Shown here piece by piece: positions 24,801 to 39,069 of a DNA stretch of 64,000 nt. Each line of letters opens with the position of its first letter. Within the stretch, counting starts at the first letter, position 1. The notes beneath the pieces are model-generated. The model worked only from the letters and a program-made list of their open reading frames with translations, ran no database searches and had not been told where the DNA came from. This DNA is from Arenicola marina (taxonomy: Eukaryota; Annelida; Polychaeta; Arenicolidae): NCBI GenBank assembly GCA_964019135.1, contig OZ025252.1:47900959-47964958 (forward strand), written 5' to 3'. The translations under genes were made by a program, and so were the position numbers.

Positions 24801-27800
24801 CATAAAAATCGCCATTGATTGATGAACAAATTATGCGCCTCCTCGGATTTCATTAGCATATCATATAGATATAAATCCAACGCCTCAAGAACTAATTATA
24901 TCATCTTGTGTTACAATTATTATTCATGATGGTACTATTGTCTGGACGACTGGTGCACGACAATAACAGACTCGCTGGTTGTTGTATGTCGCCTCACGGT
25001 GTCACGTGACTTGCAGGAGCTGGTATCCCGCCACGAGAGGGAGGTGCAGGAGCACCAGGCCTTCCACGAGGCGTGCGGCGCCTTCCAGTCGTGGGTTCGA
25101 ACCTCCAGGGAGCAGCTGGCGACATGCTCAGATACCTACGGCGACAGGACGACCGTGACCAGCAAGGTCGAGAAGGTCAAGGTCAGTCTATATATGTTTA
25201 TTTTTTGTGATGTGAATGTGAAAATCAGATGCGACAATGTCCAGGCTTTTTTAAAACAAAATTATCTTAAAGTTAAATTGGCGAGTGTTAACGCTTCGTT
25301 TCCGCCGACTGGTAAGGAGAAAAAAATTAAGGCAACCCGCCCCCAGCAATGTTAAGCAGAGCGCCATTTTGCCGGGAGCAGTGACGCGTATTGTGACTAT
25401 TCATGTGGCACCGCCTTATGTTATAACTCGCGGACAGAGAGATCAGGGCCACGATTTACAGATGAACAGTGGCAGTTCCAAGCCGCGCAGTAGAACATGA
25501 TCTTAGTGTTTAATGGAAATGTACCATCCAAACAAACTGATATACGTCTTGCGACGATGGACTCCACAACAATGCCATGATTGGAGTTAGAATCGCAGCT
25601 CTTTATATTAGCGATGATCACGCGCTCTTGTTTTGCTCACACAATAGGCGCAATTTCCGGTTTGAAGGCGGCGAAATCGTGCCCGGCGGTCACTTATAAA
25701 TTTTATTGTGAGCTAGAGACAGGACGAAAAATTCTGTAATTTGGAGGATAGACAATTGGGTATTATATGAATCGGTAAAGCAGCGTTAGAGGCCAGGCTG
25801 GCTTTTCACTTTAAATAATTTCCCGGTTTTGTATGGCTGTATGGCTGACAGGCTTTAGAGGACAGTCTGCCAGAAGGGAGTGAGCGCCTCCTGGCGGCGA
25901 AGACTGCCGGTGAAAATCTGATGTCGACCACTGCTAGCCAAGGTCACGGTCGTATCAAGCAGGAGATGGAGGTCATGGAACAGGACTATGGTGACCTCAA
26001 GGGACAAGTAGGTTGTAAGGGAGTTACAGGCCTGCGATTGATCCCTACTTTCCTACTTTGTCACTATTTTGTTGTTGTTTGTTTGTTTGAAGGAAATCGG
26101 GTACATCAGGAACACACCATAAGTTTCTGATTGATGCCCGATGACCTATGGCACTGGGTACTGGCACAGAGCAGGTATTATTCTGTATAATGCCTACTCT
26201 GTGGTACTGGAATGCATGTTATGTGGACTGGTCTCAAAGTGATTTATCCTGTTGTAAGGCTTAACGTCATCTCAGTAATTAAATATGCAGAAAACGCGTA
26301 TCTAATTTTTATGAGAATACCCTACTGGAGTCCCTACCTTTCCCTACCTTTTTCTCTTACTGTTCTAGCACAAGTCGCGCTGTTTGTCCATATGTTGTGT
26401 GAGGGATCAATCACGGGCCACTCTTTTAACTAATAGATTATATAAACATGTCATGTACCCACACTTAGGGTTGTTAACTGTTAACATAGCTTTCATATGT
26501 TTATTATCACCGTTTACTCTCTCTAAAATGCCTGTTTATGCAGCGTAAAGGTCCCATGTCTTATGTCTGTACCCGGTGTGTCAGGTGGAGGGTGCTCGGG
26601 CCGCCTTGGAGACATGCCTGGCCCGCTGGGGGGCCTACGAGGACGCCAGGGAGGCCTTCCTGGCGTGGCTGGGACGGGCGGAGGAGGGTCTCCATGCCGA
26701 CCAACAGCTGAGGGACACCCTGGAGGACAAGGAGGAACTCGTCCAGCGCTACCAGGTCAGCACACAGGCTCTTCTATCTGGATTGTAGGACTTGTTTGGT
26801 ATCCATGTTTTAGTCATCGGTATCCCCGCAATAATGTAGTCTTCAAATTTCTGTTATATCTGAAAGAATCTTTGGCTCATTGTCCCTGGAGGTCTCATTG
26901 TCCCTGGAGGTCTCATTGTCCTTGGAGGTCTCATTGTCCCTGGAGGTCTCATTGTCCCTGGAGGTCTCATTGTCCCTGGAGGTCTCATTGCTCTATTTGT
27001 TCTTCATGCACGCAAGTGTGGTCTGACACATTATAGTCATAATTATAGACAGATAACTTCTGTCATCTAAGGTTACTCTCCCGCTATGAACTACTTATGA
27101 TGCCCACAATTTGGTCATTGCTTCAGTGAGATATCACGGGTATGATGCATCCGTTCTAAGGCTGTCTAGATCTAAGAGTGGCAGTCACCCTTACCACGGG
27201 CAGCCGCCCCACCGGGCTCATTGGACTATATTACACATTGGCAGACAGGTTTCATGGATTGAGTTCCGTGTAAACACCATTTTATCGCCCTCTGTGTGAC
27301 CCCGTTGACCGTCGTCTGCTCCAGACTCACCTGGCCGAGGTCAAGGTCAAGCAGGACGAGATGGACGCCATCAGTGAGAAGGCTCAGGCGCTGCTGGAGA
27401 CCAACTCGGATGCCAGGATCTCTCACTCCATCACCCAGATCACCACCAAGTACCAGTCCACCGTATCCAAGGCCAAGGTACGGCACCTTGAGACAAGCCA
27501 ACCTTCGTGTCGGGTGTAACCCGGAGTAAATATTGTCTGAACACTTGGCGTGTGTCCTGTTCTATAAACCACTGTTCCATAGTACTAAATATGTATTTGG
27601 TTGAACCGATGCTACGGATGTTTAACTCAAGGCGCTTTAAAGGATATAAGTAATATTATACTCCGTATAATTTATATTTTAAGAGGAATTTGAGCAAATT
27701 GTGAAGGAACGGTTTGATTTCACAATGAAACAATACCCCTACACTGCAGTGTCTAATAGTGAATGACCCTGTCCCCCCTCCCCCCTACCCCCGTGTGGCG

Positions 27801-30800
27801 TGGCAGGAGCTGGTACGCCGCGCGGAGGCGTACTGTGCCGACCACCGGGCGTACGCCGCCCTCTCCCAGGCATTCCGGGACTGGCTGGCGGCCGCCCAAC
27901 ATAAACTGGCGGAGCTACAGGCCAAGCAGGGAACCAGGGAGGAGACAGAGAACAGACTCACCAGTCTCAGGGTGAGACAAACCACGGCCTGTCACCTCAA
28001 AGGGTTAAACTAACGGTATTATGTGTACAAGTGACTTTCTTGTAATTGTAGGATTCAGTTTAATTTGAGATTGCTTAAACTAAAGCCTTTTGTGTGGTAG
28101 AGTATAATTATGAAAGAGGAACATTGATTTAGGCATCGATGACATCATTTTTTAAATGTTGCGTGTGCAGGAGTTGCAAGTTGCCCTTGACCAAGGTCAC
28201 GGCAGACTGCGCACGTCGTGCGACCAGAGCGACAAGGTGCTGCCCAACACGGGGCCCGCGGGGTGCCAGCTCATCCAGCAGGAACTCGACGGCTTCCGCC
28301 AGGAGTACGACGCCATCAAGGTCAACATGGCCGACGCCAAGGTCACGTTAGAGACGCTGGTATCTAACTGGATGAGTTTTGAACGGGCGTTCGACCAGCT
28401 GAACGCATGGCTCAAGGACATTGAGGTCAGAGCCAAGTCGGATTCTGACATCAAGGCCGACCTCGCCGAGAAAAAGGCTCACCTGGAGAAAATGAAGGTA
28501 ACTCGATGGAATCGCTTTTCTTCAGTTGGTTTCAATGTTTTCTTCAGTTGGTTTCAATGTTTTCTTCACTTGGTTTCAATGTTTTCTACAGTTGGTTTCG
28601 ATGTTGTCTTCATTGATTCTTATTGTAGTAATATGAGTTGGACTTTGTCGCCAACTGTGCCATATGTATTAAGGTGGCCAAGCTTAACACTATGTACATT
28701 GTGGCGTTTTCCTTCCAGATGTTGCTCAAGGACATCAATCTTCACGAAGGTCACGTGGACGGTATCCGGGTGAAATCCGCGACGCTCGATGACCCGGCCA
28801 CGAAGGACGCTGTGGATGACGTCATCAAACGCTACACCACGCTGCGGTCCGGCACGGATGACCTCGTGACCCAGTTACAAGGTCACGTGACCGAGCACGA
28901 GGAGTACCGGGCGGCCTACCAGCAGTGCATGGAGTGGGCGCTGGTAACCAGGCAACAGCTGCAGCAGCTGCTTGACCCCTCCGGCTCCTCGGAGGTGGTG
29001 GAGAGGAAGCTGAAGCAGCTCGAGGTACAGGATCTCAAACAATTTACACCTACGCCGCGGACATTGTAATAAATCATCACTATTATGTATGAATGATATA
29101 TAGATATATTGACATATAGATCTATATCTCATATTAATAAAGATATAACATATGATCTAACCGAAGATCTAACATTCAAATGTAGTTTTCGGTACTAGAT
29201 ATAATACGAATGGACGCATTCATTCATCTAATTCAGCAGAATAATGGCATTTAACGTATCATTGCATTATCACCTGTTAAAAATTATTTCACCAGGCTGT
29301 CAAGGTGACCTTGCCGGAGGGAGACGCCAAGTTCAAAGTGACCCGGGTCCTGAGTGGCGGCGTCCTGGAGCACACCTCGACCCACGGCTGCGACCGGATC
29401 CGCCAGGAGATGCAGATCCTGACGGACGAGATGCACCAGCTCAGCGGCCTCTCCGGAGACGCCGGAGACGCGCTCCAGACCGCCATCCGGGCACTCAAGG
29501 ACTTCTCCGCCGAGCATGCGCAGTTTGAGACCTGGCTGGACGAGGCCGAGGTCAAGGTCAAGGCCACGTCTGCCGAGTTACAGTTCCAAGCCCCCGAGAA
29601 ACAAGAGGCGGAGTTTGAGGTAAGTGATAATAACAATATATCATAATAATGATAATAATAATAAATGGCCATCATAATAATAAATAATTATTGTGGTACT
29701 AAATAATGATTAGAATAATAACAACAATTCAGCGTTTCACCCTGTTTTTTAACCGTGACCTATATTCTTGCCTGGTATTGTACCTGACAGGTAGGTTTTT
29801 ATCTGTACGTGTTTGTTGCTGTCGCCAGAGTGTGTGTGAGGAGATCGCCTGTCAGAAGCCAAAGTTAGAGCGGCTGACGAGCATGTCAGAGAGCGTGCTC
29901 CAAGCCACATCCGACCTCACCGTGTCCACCAACATGATGCAGATGGCCACCCGCTACCAGACCCTTCAGGCCACCGTCAAGGTACGGCAGTATACCCCTC
30001 CTGCCCCCTCCTGACCCCTCCTTTCTAGTCCCATCTCCTCGCCTTCCCGCTTCCTAGTGTATTGAAAAACCTGGACAATTCGGAGGGTTCTTTTTTTCCA
30101 GGTAATGCAACTTTTTAAAAAATTAGGGTATCGCGGAATAGTGACGGAATTGTTCTAATGCCCAATAATTTATTTAGATATAGCAGCCTGCATGTGTAAA
30201 CAAAATTCAAACTTGGAAGCATATACGGTTTTACTTGAGATGGGGAAATAATAAGTAAAGAGGCAGGAGGAAAGCTCTGCTTCTCTTGGATCTAACATGC
30301 TTGGGGTACTTACTACCTTGGCTGATTATCTTGGCTGACCCGGTACTCGGATAACTTCAGCAGCAATATCTATGTTGTGTGGCTGTCCGCAAGGCGCAGG
30401 AACTTGTTATATGTCGCTGCTCTCTTGCCACGATCAGGTGGTATCTGTACTATGGCCCAGTAGCTAGTCTGTGTGTGGCATAGCGCCTTTAAACCCCTAG
30501 TACTGATGATAACATCTAGAACATTGCCTTCAAGCCTATGTCTTTATCGTTGCTGCAGCGCCTTCAAGGAGTAAGTTAACAGACACACCAGTCTTTGCTC
30601 TCAGCGTACGACGTTGCTTAGCGACGAGCTAAATGATGTGATGTGTATTCGCATGGAATCGTCTTTAAAGATGTTGATATTTATGCGTAATGTTGCGAAA
30701 CGCTTAGGTCTTTATTTGTTTTCATTTGCACGAATTATTTTGCCACATATTGAAAATGTATTAGTTGCAAACCGCGCGGTGGACACGTGTTCAGTACTTA

Positions 30801-33800
30801 ATAATGCACGTTTGTATCTCAGTCAGTCGTGTCTCTCGGGAGTAACCGTGTCGGTGTACAGAAAGTGTCATTTACCATGTGTCTGTGTCTTTGACCTCGG
30901 TAGCCTGACGTGAGTATTGGTGTGTGGGTAACCCTCCCCGGTGGCTGGGGGCAGACACAACGCTAAGGGTCCCACCAACACTCGTTGGCTCATATCATGG
31001 AACAAGGGGATTGTGTCTACAGTCGCATTCCCCTAAATATTTAAATCCCTGGCTGAAAGTTTTCATGGAAGTTGCTGATGTTTGAAAGGCTGCTTGGACC
31101 TCTTTTTCTCGACCATCCCAATCATTTATATTGAGCGATGTTCGCCTTATTTTGGTCCATATTTCTTGGCCTTCGTCAAGAAGTATGTTATGCGTGTGGC
31201 ACTTTGTTGCATTTTGTGGCATAAGTTGTCGTACGACGCGATCTGAATGCGATGAGCTGAAGTACTTTTTGTGATCTACAATATCATATATGTCATATGA
31301 CATTTTTGAATGTGTGCTTCGTCATTCCCAAAACGTTTTCTTTTGCTTTTGTTTTATTTCGGTAATTATGTTTAATCTTAATGATACTTGTTATCTGTTC
31401 ATGGTTGTTGTCTAGTGATTGTAAATCCGCACCAATTAGAAGAGAATACATGTGTTTGATGAAAAGACAACCTGTGTGTTATCTACAACATGAAGACAGA
31501 TTATCGTCGCAATAAATGACCCAGATAGTTTACAAAATCATTTTCCTTGCATCGGCTAATTATTTCCGAAACTATTTCATAAAAGGTGATGACCTCATCA
31601 GATTTGTGTTCAGAATCGTATTGTACTAAAACGTTGCCAAGTGCTTTTATGTCTTCTTAGAGGTTCATACGACTGGTAGTTTAGGATTTTACCCCTTCGG
31701 CAATTAAAACGTTGTATATAGCCGTAATGATATGGAGTGAATCTCTTGATCACCAGGCAACCTGAGTTACCGTAGCGACGCCGTGACGTGAGGCAATACA
31801 CTGTCACCTTGCACCATAACAGGAGGCCAGCAAGCGACTGGAGGAGTTTGTGGCCGACCACAAAGCCTTCCGACAGGCGTACGACCGCAGCGCCCTCTGG
31901 TTGGAGCATGCGCAGGAGAGGCTCCAGCCCTGTGATGACATCACAGGGGACACCCGCAGTGTGGAGCAGAGGCTCGACACCGTGAAGGTGAGTTCAGTCC
32001 CTGAATCATAATTAGTGTTAAGTATTTAATACTATTAATTATATTAATATATATCCCTTTGATTATCAAAGAAACAAAGCAGACATTAAATATGCTGTAG
32101 TTAAATGTGGAGGCCTGATAACCCAAGGGTTATGGCGATATCTTACCATCCTGACCTTTGACCTATTTCGGTCAACAGGAAGTGACAGTCGGGATGGACG
32201 AGGGTCAGCGTCGACTGAACGAAGCGAGCGAGCGCGGCCGGAAGTTACTGCCCCGGGCCTCACCAGAGGGCGCCACTGAGATAGAGACGCAGCTAGGTCA
32301 GCTCAATGACAAGTGGCGGGAGCTCAACGCGTCGGTCACGTCGTGCACCAGCCGTCTGGAGGCCCAGCTCGCCAGGTGGCGCGACTACCAGGACTCGCTG
32401 GACGGCCTCCGCCAATGGCTTGGTGACGTGGAGGTGGAACTCCGGGCGGGACTCGAACCTAAACTGGAACTGGTCGAGAAAAAGGCGCAATTAGAGAAGT
32501 TCAAGGTATGTTAATATCGGAACCAACCGTATTTATTAATTTTGATTTGAATTTTTTTTTTCTGGTATATCCCTGAAAGGGATACTATACATACAGACCT
32601 GATACATGCAAACACGCAAACAAGCAAAAGCTAAGAAAGTTCGAAATTAAAGCTTTTCTTTACCATATTTATCGGAATATGCGTTGGCATTGCCATGACG
32701 AACTAGACATAATGAGGCATAGTAGGTAGGTAGGTAGGTAGTTTATTTGCCAAAAAGGCCTTCAGGCCCATGGGACATAACAATGAACATAAATACATTT
32801 GTCACAAAATAATACATTTTCCGTGTTCTTAAATGTACGGCTGCGCACGGACACGTAGTAGGCATGGTCTAACATTTGTGTATTTATCGCTTGAATATTG
32901 TTGTGACAAACTTTCATCAAACGTTATGACACAGGTTTGGCCTTATGCCTGGCACTTTAAGAGGCCTGGATGTTGATGTTGATGTTGATGCTGGTGGAAT
33001 GCTAGTGTATGTTGTATCTCCCCTCACAGAGCCTGCTGCAGGCCATCGACAGCCACGGACCCGACCTGGAACACCTGGCGTCTCTGGTGGCTGAGCTGGA
33101 GGCCAGCTGTCCGGACAGAGACATCAGCCAATCGCTGACCGACCTCAAGGCCAGATACACCAAGGCCAAGGCCGAATGCCAGGTCAGAGCTGCTCATTTA
33201 CATGACGCGATCAATACAATAAAATATGCTTTGTGGACATATAAACACGGGTATGGTCAAATTCTTGTCTGTGTTCTATGTTATTTTCTATGTTTGCCAT
33301 CATTCAAAATTGCCAACGTATCCGAAATAGCGACAAAATATCGTTGATTTACACTATGCAACTTTCGTTTGACAACCATTAAACATCTTAGACGTCAGCT
33401 GAACCATTTAATGATTGGCGCCGACACTATGTATACTTAGATTCTCTACGTCACACAATCGTCCCCATGGTAACGTGTAGGTATTGATCGGGGACCTGGA
33501 GCGGGGGTGCGAGGCGCAGCAGGAGTTCCGGGAGTCGCTGCAGGCCTGCGAGAAGTGGATCCTGCAGGCGTCCTTCCGGCTCATGGCGCACAACAGCCTC
33601 AACGTGAGCAGCCTGGAGCTGACTGTGCAGCAGATCGACACCCACCAGGTCAGCCAGCGGGGGGTCATGTCACTCAAAGCTCGTCAATGGTGATCTGGTA
33701 AAACTGGTATTTCTGTGCCGAATAAGAAACAAAATTGTTGAATTTATCGTAAAACTATTAATTCACATAATTTTACTAATGAACATTGTACATAAAGCTT

Positions 33801-36800
33801 AATTCGTTGTCGTTGTACTCTTTATCAAAGTGTCCCCAGGGTCGCGTCTTTAAGGATTATCCTCACATGTGTTGTCTCTAGTTCCTCTCGCGTCGCACAG
33901 AAGTATTGGTGGCTAAGTACAGTCAGACACATTGCTTAGTGCTCAGTTGAGACGAGCATAGTTACTCGGTTATGCGGCGAGAGTTATGACATTAGGCGTC
34001 ACTATGATATACGATACTGAACCTCCCTTCCCCGAACACAATTGTGTAACTCTACTCCCCCCCCCCCTCCCATCCCTCCAGGCGCTGATGACTAGACCTA
34101 ACGAGGTGTACATATATATTGACTCTATCCCCCCCCCCCCACACCCAGGCGCTCATGACTGAGCTGGAGGACTACAGCACTGAGCTGACTGCCGTCAAGT
34201 CACGTGGTCAGCAACTGATGTCCCTCACTCAGCAGCTTCCGCAGCTGATTCAGCAGACGGAGACACAGCTGAGTAACCTTGACGACAGCTACGCCGCCCT
34301 GCTGGCCACGGGCACCCAGATCCAGGTACGAGAATGGGGGACAGGACAGGGGCGTTGTATGGACATAAACTAGACCATCACAAGCGTTGTGAGTCGTCAA
34401 CATGTAAATTCATTTACGAAGGGTACCGGCATTAAATATCGGTTTGGTGGAACTGTATCTTCTGAAATCCCCTTTGGTATTACAACATACTTACAGTTAA
34501 TTTAGTTTAAATTGTACAGTACTAAAATGCTATAACACATGCTAGGGTATCATTAGTTTACCAAGTTAGCTGTGTCTTGTGATGATCACCCAATACCTAA
34601 ACGATTTATAAGTGTTATGGTTCACTGTGTTCTACATATCGCGTTTCGCTTGGCTGCAGGAACGACTGTCTGAGGTACGAGCCCGGTGGGAACAGTACCG
34701 CCACCTACTGGACGAGTGCCAAGACTACCTTGAGGGGGAGGTGTCGCCATGGTTACAGGACCAGGGCGACGTACCCCAGGGGGACAGCGCGGCCAAGGCC
34801 CTGCAGCAGACCATTGCCAAGGTAACGCCACACACTCAGACAACAATTAAGTGGCGAGACTGCTAAGTTAAGGCTATATAGGTCAACTCACTTCTGTTCT
34901 AATAAGGAAAGATATGGAAATAGAAATTGCTGGGGATATGGAATATCTGTCTTACCCAAATGCGATTCCCAGGCAATTATCTTCCAATCCACATTCTTTC
35001 GGGTGAAATGATAATACCGAATGCAATGCGCGATGTATTAAATACCAAGGAAAGCACTGTATGAATATGCGATACCGGCCTTTTACCGGTCGTGAATCTC
35101 ATAGCGAGTACCCAGTACCTGTACGACCCTCGTCCCCTCCCCACGTAGGACATGCTGGAGCGTCTGTACAAGTACAAGGACGACCTGAACACGGCATCCA
35201 GCAAGTGCGACAGCCTGAGCACCTCAGAGGCCGACTCGGGCCTGGGGGCCTCCCTGACCTCCTCGCTCGCTGAGGCCCCGGGGGCGCCGTCCCTGCTGGG
35301 GCGGGCCGCCCAGGTGGGGCTGGCCCTGGAGCGGGCCCTCGATGCCCTGGAGGACCGCCTGAGCCGGCTCCGGGAGAGCGCCTTCCAGTGGGAGGCCGTG
35401 GACAAGCTGCGCGGCGAGCTGGCCGCCTGGCTCCAGACCAAGACGACAGACCTCCAGCAGACCATGGAGAAACCCGCCAAACTGCACGTGGAGGCGGCCG
35501 AACTGGAACTCTCCCATCTGGAGGTAATATTGCGTGTTTGTGTCCTGTTTAGTACATTGTATGCATAGTTAATATATTAACACACGTACAACGTCTGTGG
35601 GACAATATCGGATATGTACTAATAAATGTATACTGTTAATTTATGAGTACGGTTTATGTGGGGACTAGGATGCGTCATTCGAACTAAAAAAAGATAGGAA
35701 AGGATGTCTCATTTTGACGAACAAGATGATAGCAATAGTTTATCTCTACGTTCTGTCTGGCTAGGCACATTGTAAAGGTTAGGCGCTGCTTTACATGTTC
35801 ATGGTTTAGGAGACACACCCATACATTGTTCTCTCCAGGAGTTACGCGCAGACATCGAGCAGCGCGCGTCCACCCTGGACAAGCTCTCCACGCGCTACCA
35901 GCGCCTCTCCCCTGGGGACTCCACCCTGGCGGACACCCACGTGGGTCCCCTGAGGGAGGCCTGGGGGTCCCTGCTGGCCACGCTGGCCGAGCACGTGGAG
36001 CGGCGGCGGCGGTCGCTGGAGCAGTGCCGCGCCTACCACGCCACCCACCAGAGGGTCAACCTCAGCGTGGACGCCACACTGGCTCAGCTGCAGCGGGTGC
36101 AGGACGCGCAGAACATCACACTCCAGGACCGACTGCAGCAACTCAAGGTCAGTGACCGCGTGGCACCGTCCGTGCTCCTCATTCACCTATATATACACCT
36201 AGATAGGCAACTCATTATCAGCTATCACGTAAAGAGTCATCCTGACGTGGTCTGCTATTTATATAGATAGTTATCACACTGAGCTCGTTGAGTGAAGCCG
36301 TGATGGAGATGTGTTTGTCTGTATCTGATGGTAACAATCACATCGTTATTTCCGACACTACACGTTTGTTGCTGATCCACCAGAGTAACACTCCATGATA
36401 TAGATATGGACGATCTATGTCATGCCACGTCTTATTCTCGTTGGTCCTGTTCAAGATCAACTTTTAGAGCCACAAGAATCTCTCGCCATAATATAGATGT
36501 GACAGTCTATATTATGCTACATTTATTCACTTTTGTTCTGCTGCTCAAACCGACATTGTAGAGCCACAAGAATCTTACTCTGTAATATGGATGTGACAGT
36601 CTGTATTATGCTATGTATGTCCCCCTTTGTCTTGGCGCTGATGTTATATTGCAGGCGAACTGACTCTTACTGTCTATTTCACCATGGAATAGTGGATCGT
36701 GCTTACTGTAGCCTGGCCACTGAATGTTTTCTGTCAGCGCTCTTTAATGTTGTGATCAAAACATTCCATATGATTTGTATTTGTCTTCCTCCGTAATTAA

Positions 36801-39036
36801 GTTAAAGGCACCCACACTGGTATGATTTGCACCGAATGACCCAATGTGATTTTGATTGGGATAACCTAGTTCCGGAACGCAACGTTTGTATTATGATACA
36901 CAACAAATCCACGAAACAAATGGATCATCCAAGAATCTTATGAGCAGCTCCCAGAAGTTCACCTTTGGCAATATAACGGCTGTTCACTGTCTTTAGGTCC
37001 TGAGGTCACTGAGTGCATTCGTATCGGCGTGAGTGCCTTTATAGCAGTCATTATAGTGTGTATTTGCTTCAGTCTTTATGTTGTCCAACTTGCATTGTGG
37101 CTGCGATATGATGTAATAGTCTGTCATCGCAATGCAAGACATGATTTAATTGGACTTCCCAATCACAAACCAATTAAACATTAAATAGTTTTGTCTTGAT
37201 TTTTGTTTATTCCAGATCGTTTTACTTTGTTGTGTTGTAGAAGCCTTCACTATGTTGCACCTTTGGTTGTAGTACTGTAATTATTTATTACACGCGACAT
37301 AATTTGCGCTCATTACCGTACCGCACGCACCATTGGATGTTTACATAATGTGGGAACATTCTCAAGAAAAAGACGCTAAGGTGCCCCCCCCCCCCCCTCC
37401 CCCCCATGATGTACACGTGTTGAACACAGGTTGTACAATCAGTGTACACAAGTTGTGCACTGATTGTCTACATGTTGTATACCGATTGTATACAGGATGT
37501 ACACAAATTGTATAGGTTATGCACAAGTTGTACCAAAGGTGTAAACGGTTGTATACATATCTGCATTGGGTAGCCATTTTCTATGTGTGTGGTACATGGT
37601 CTATCCCCCCCCCCCCACTCCCTCCTTCCCTCCCTCCCTCACGACGCCTCCCCTTTCGCCCCACCCATAAATACCCCACGTCCTTCTTCCCAGTGGGTAG
37701 GGGGTTGTCCTTTTCTAGTCAAAGACAGTTCACATATATTTCACAGTGTATATAAGTATTAAGATAAGCATGTAAGGAATCCCTTTACATGGCACAATGA
37801 GAGTGCCCTTTTGTTGATGTAACCCTGGGCCGAGATATCCTGCCCCATTATGGCTGGGACGCCTGGACAATAGAACTACATTATGGACTTAGTTTTTGTT
37901 ATATATTTATATATATTGTAGGAATCCGGCTTTTAGACATTAGAATAGCAGACGGCGATTAATAACTTACTACAGGCTACGATAATATATATTTCATTTA
38001 TTTGTGAAACCTATATTATTTTGCGTCCTGCCAACCCTTCTCTCATAGAGAGAGCACCCTGACCCCTCAGCACGTAAACAGTTCACCATTTGTGCCTGTC
38101 AAACGCCACTGATCTGTGTGTTTGGTAATCAAACAAGATGTTTATTCACATTTTTTGCCCGGCTTTAAATTGCTTTTTACTCTCGCTGTGAAATCAACCG
38201 AAGCCTCTGCTGACAAGAAACACAAATATTTGCCATCATCTCTTGTCATGATGTTATGAATGGAAGAGAAAAATACAGACCGTTCAAGTTTTAGCTTGCC
38301 CTATCTGCCTCCCCCCTCCCTCCCACCGCCAACTACGTACCGGGTAAACACCTTGGAGCTAATAAGAATTAAATAGTTGATGTGTACCTGACAGACTGGC
38401 GCAATGGGAATAGAACGGGAGGAGTGAAAGACGAGGACAGGGCAGGGTTCTTAGGGGTGGCACACGGAACAGTAGGACAGGGTAGGTGAGGGCAAGGTTC
38501 GTAGGGGTAGCAGTGGAACATTAGGTAAACAAGAAGGCTAGGGCAGAATTAGAGGGGTGACACATGGAACAGTAGGACAGGGGAGGTGAGGGCAAGGTTC
38601 GTAGGGGTAGCAGTGGAACATTAGGTAAACAAGAAGGCTAGGGCAGAATTAGAGGGGTGACACATGGAACAGTAGGACAGGGGAGGTGAGGGCAAGGTTC
38701 GTAGGGTAGCAGTGGAACATTAGGTAAAAAAGGGGGAGGGCAGAGTTAGAGGGATAGCACGGGATAGTAGGTAAAACTGAAGGCTAAGGCAGAGTTGGAG
38801 GGGTGGCACACGGGATAGTAGACAGTAGGTTTTTTGTTATGCCGCTTTTTCGGCTGTGGGGACAAGTCCAGCTTGCGCCGGGCGCCCTACCACTGGACCG
38901 TGGCGAATCATTGAAGTGACTCGGTAGAGTATAGTATCTATGACGACATATAAATGGTGTCCCGGTAGAGGGGAGGAGGAGGAGGGGTTGGTCATATGGC
39001 CGTTAGGTTGATATTCTGTTTGTATGCACCCCCCCG

Positions 39037-39069
<33 letters not shown>

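Noticed and set aside
30614-31303. Two frames of about 100 codons in intron 38
   Set aside because: AT-rich codon use unlike the host exons, no splice context, no similarity recognised.
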